64,000 nt of DNA from Cyclobacterium jeungdonense (lineage in GTDB: Bacteria > Bacteroidota > Bacteroidia > Cytophagales > Cyclobacteriaceae), in the NCBI RefSeq assembly GCF_010994275.1, contig NZ_WMCD01000001.1, positions 682,001 to 746,000 on the forward strand. Reading direction: 5' to 3'. The notes under the pieces are model-generated. The model worked only from the letters and a program-made list of their open reading frames with translations. It had not been told where the DNA came from and did no database searches. Positions 63,501 through 64,000 of the stretch are shown piece by piece. The position numbers were made by a program, and so were the translations under genes. Every line of letters starts with the position of its first letter. Within the stretch, counting starts at the first letter, position 1.

Positions 63501-64000
63501 ATGATCCTATTACAAACGTTGTCTACCTCGGACGGCCAGCAGGCTGTCGATTCACTTGCCCTCATGGAGGGGGCCAGTTCATCCGATATTGGTCTATTGG
63601 AGTTATTGATTAAAGGGGGATACATGATGATCCCGCTCTATTTGCTATTTATTTTAGCTATTTTCATTTTTATTGAACGCGTCATAACGTTAAAAAAAGC
63701 CTCCAAAACTCCCAAGGGCATGATCGATCAGGTCAAAATGATGGTTCAAAGTGGTAATATAGAGCAGGCGAAGATGATTTGTCAGGGAGAGGAGACGCCT
63801 GTGGCAAATATGATTAGCAAAGGACTGGAACGTATCGGCAGCCCATTGAAAAATATCGAGGTGGCCATCGAAAACGTCGGTAAAATTGAAATTTATAAAT
63901 TGGAAAAAAACCTGGGACTACTAGCTACCGTTTCGGGAGCTGCACCCATGATCGGGTTTTTGGGAACCGTGGCTGGAATGATCCGGGCATTTATCGGAGT
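63501..64000 (+). CDS. MotA/TolQ/ExbB proton channel (partial, runs off window)
   Basis: The first 166 codons of a TolQ/ExbB-type channel protein. Span one is in MMIPLYLLFILAIFIFIERVI. The family strip LEKNLGLLATVSGAAPMIGFLGTVAGMIRAF is at the window edge. With an ExbD/TolR partner, expected next, such proteins convert the proton gradient into movement of an envelope protein. It starts 1 bp after the SPOR gene. The C-terminus is outside the window. Confidence 0.92.
   Translation, partial: MILLQTLSTSDGQQAVDSLALMEGASSSDIGLLELLIKGGYMMIPLYLLFILAIFIFIERVITLKKASKTPKGMIDQVKMMVQSGNIEQAKMICQGEETPVANMISKGLERIGSPLKNIEVAIENVGKIEIYKLEKNLGLLATVSGAAPMIGFLGTVAGMIRAFIG

Overview
The window looks like a chromosomal segment of a Bacteroidota bacterium, most likely order Cytophagales (a Cyclobacteriaceae-like lineage). 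This is inferred from a hybrid two-component regulator with Reg_prop, Y_Y_Y and AraC domains, a DUF5916 outer-membrane protein, L-2-hydroxyglutarate oxidase, a SPOR protein next to ExbB/TolQ, the scarcity of Shine-Dalgarno sites and moderate GC content. No rRNA, tRNA, CRISPR array or intact transposase was seen. Strain or genus cannot be fixed from the sequence alone.

The left half (about 1-32.7 kb) is accessory and partly decayed. It opens with a glutamyl-tRNA reductase-like gene that lacks the catalytic cysteine and runs off the edge. An arsenic operon follows, read leftwards: arsR, arsM, an arsenate-reductase-like lipoprotein, a DsbD-like gene and acr3. The DsbD-like gene is broken. Next come an alpha/beta hydrolase split by one in-frame stop, a stress cluster (cfa, YciE-like DUF892, a GroEL paralogue with a coiled-coil partner) and about 2.5 kb of eroded DNA. 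A predicted periplasmic sulfur operon follows (Tat-exported protein, DsrE-like protein, TsdA/SoxA-like dihaem cytochrome, TauE/SafE permease), then a 1375-residue hybrid regulator. Beyond it lie a SnoaL-like lipoprotein, a 39-residue membrane peptide, a GH16-like protein, and an aldehyde dehydrogenase gene flanked on both sides by pairs of a 63-bp imperfect hairpin repeat. A CFA-synthase-like methyltransferase, a Tat-exported protein, an M19 dipeptidase and an Asp/Glu racemase come next. The left half ends in a toxin-antitoxin island at 30.3-32.4 kb with one intact ParDE pair, a dead RelE toxin beside a live antitoxin, a HigA-N/Phd fusion and a decayed relative of that fusion. A second decayed relative lies outside the island at 26.6-26.8 kb.

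The right half (32.7-64 kb) is densely packed and mostly core: mnmE with a thioredoxin-fold protein, a DtxR-type regulator, a glycosyltransferase, dapD with a TPR lipoprotein, a membrane-anchored nuclease overlapping an exported DnaJ-zinc-finger protein, an HI0933-family flavoprotein with an Hpt-like protein and a single-domain response regulator, lhgO, a VLRF1-like (eRF1-fold) protein, a Gfo/Idh/MocA oxidoreductase, a DUF5916 barrel, a phytanoyl-CoA dioxygenase, and a PIG-L deacetylase coupled through a 36-residue single-span peptide to a sodium:solute symporter. A D-2-hydroxyacid dehydrogenase, a universal stress protein and holA follow. The window closes in an envelope cluster: a 1000-residue TPR protein, an outer-membrane barrel, a SPOR protein and an ExbB/TolQ channel cut by the end.

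The observations most worth following are the four 63-bp repeats around the aldehyde dehydrogenase, the HigA/Phd antitoxin fusion and its decayed relatives, the two very small membrane proteins, the HemA-like protein without its catalytic cysteine, and the VLRF1-like protein.
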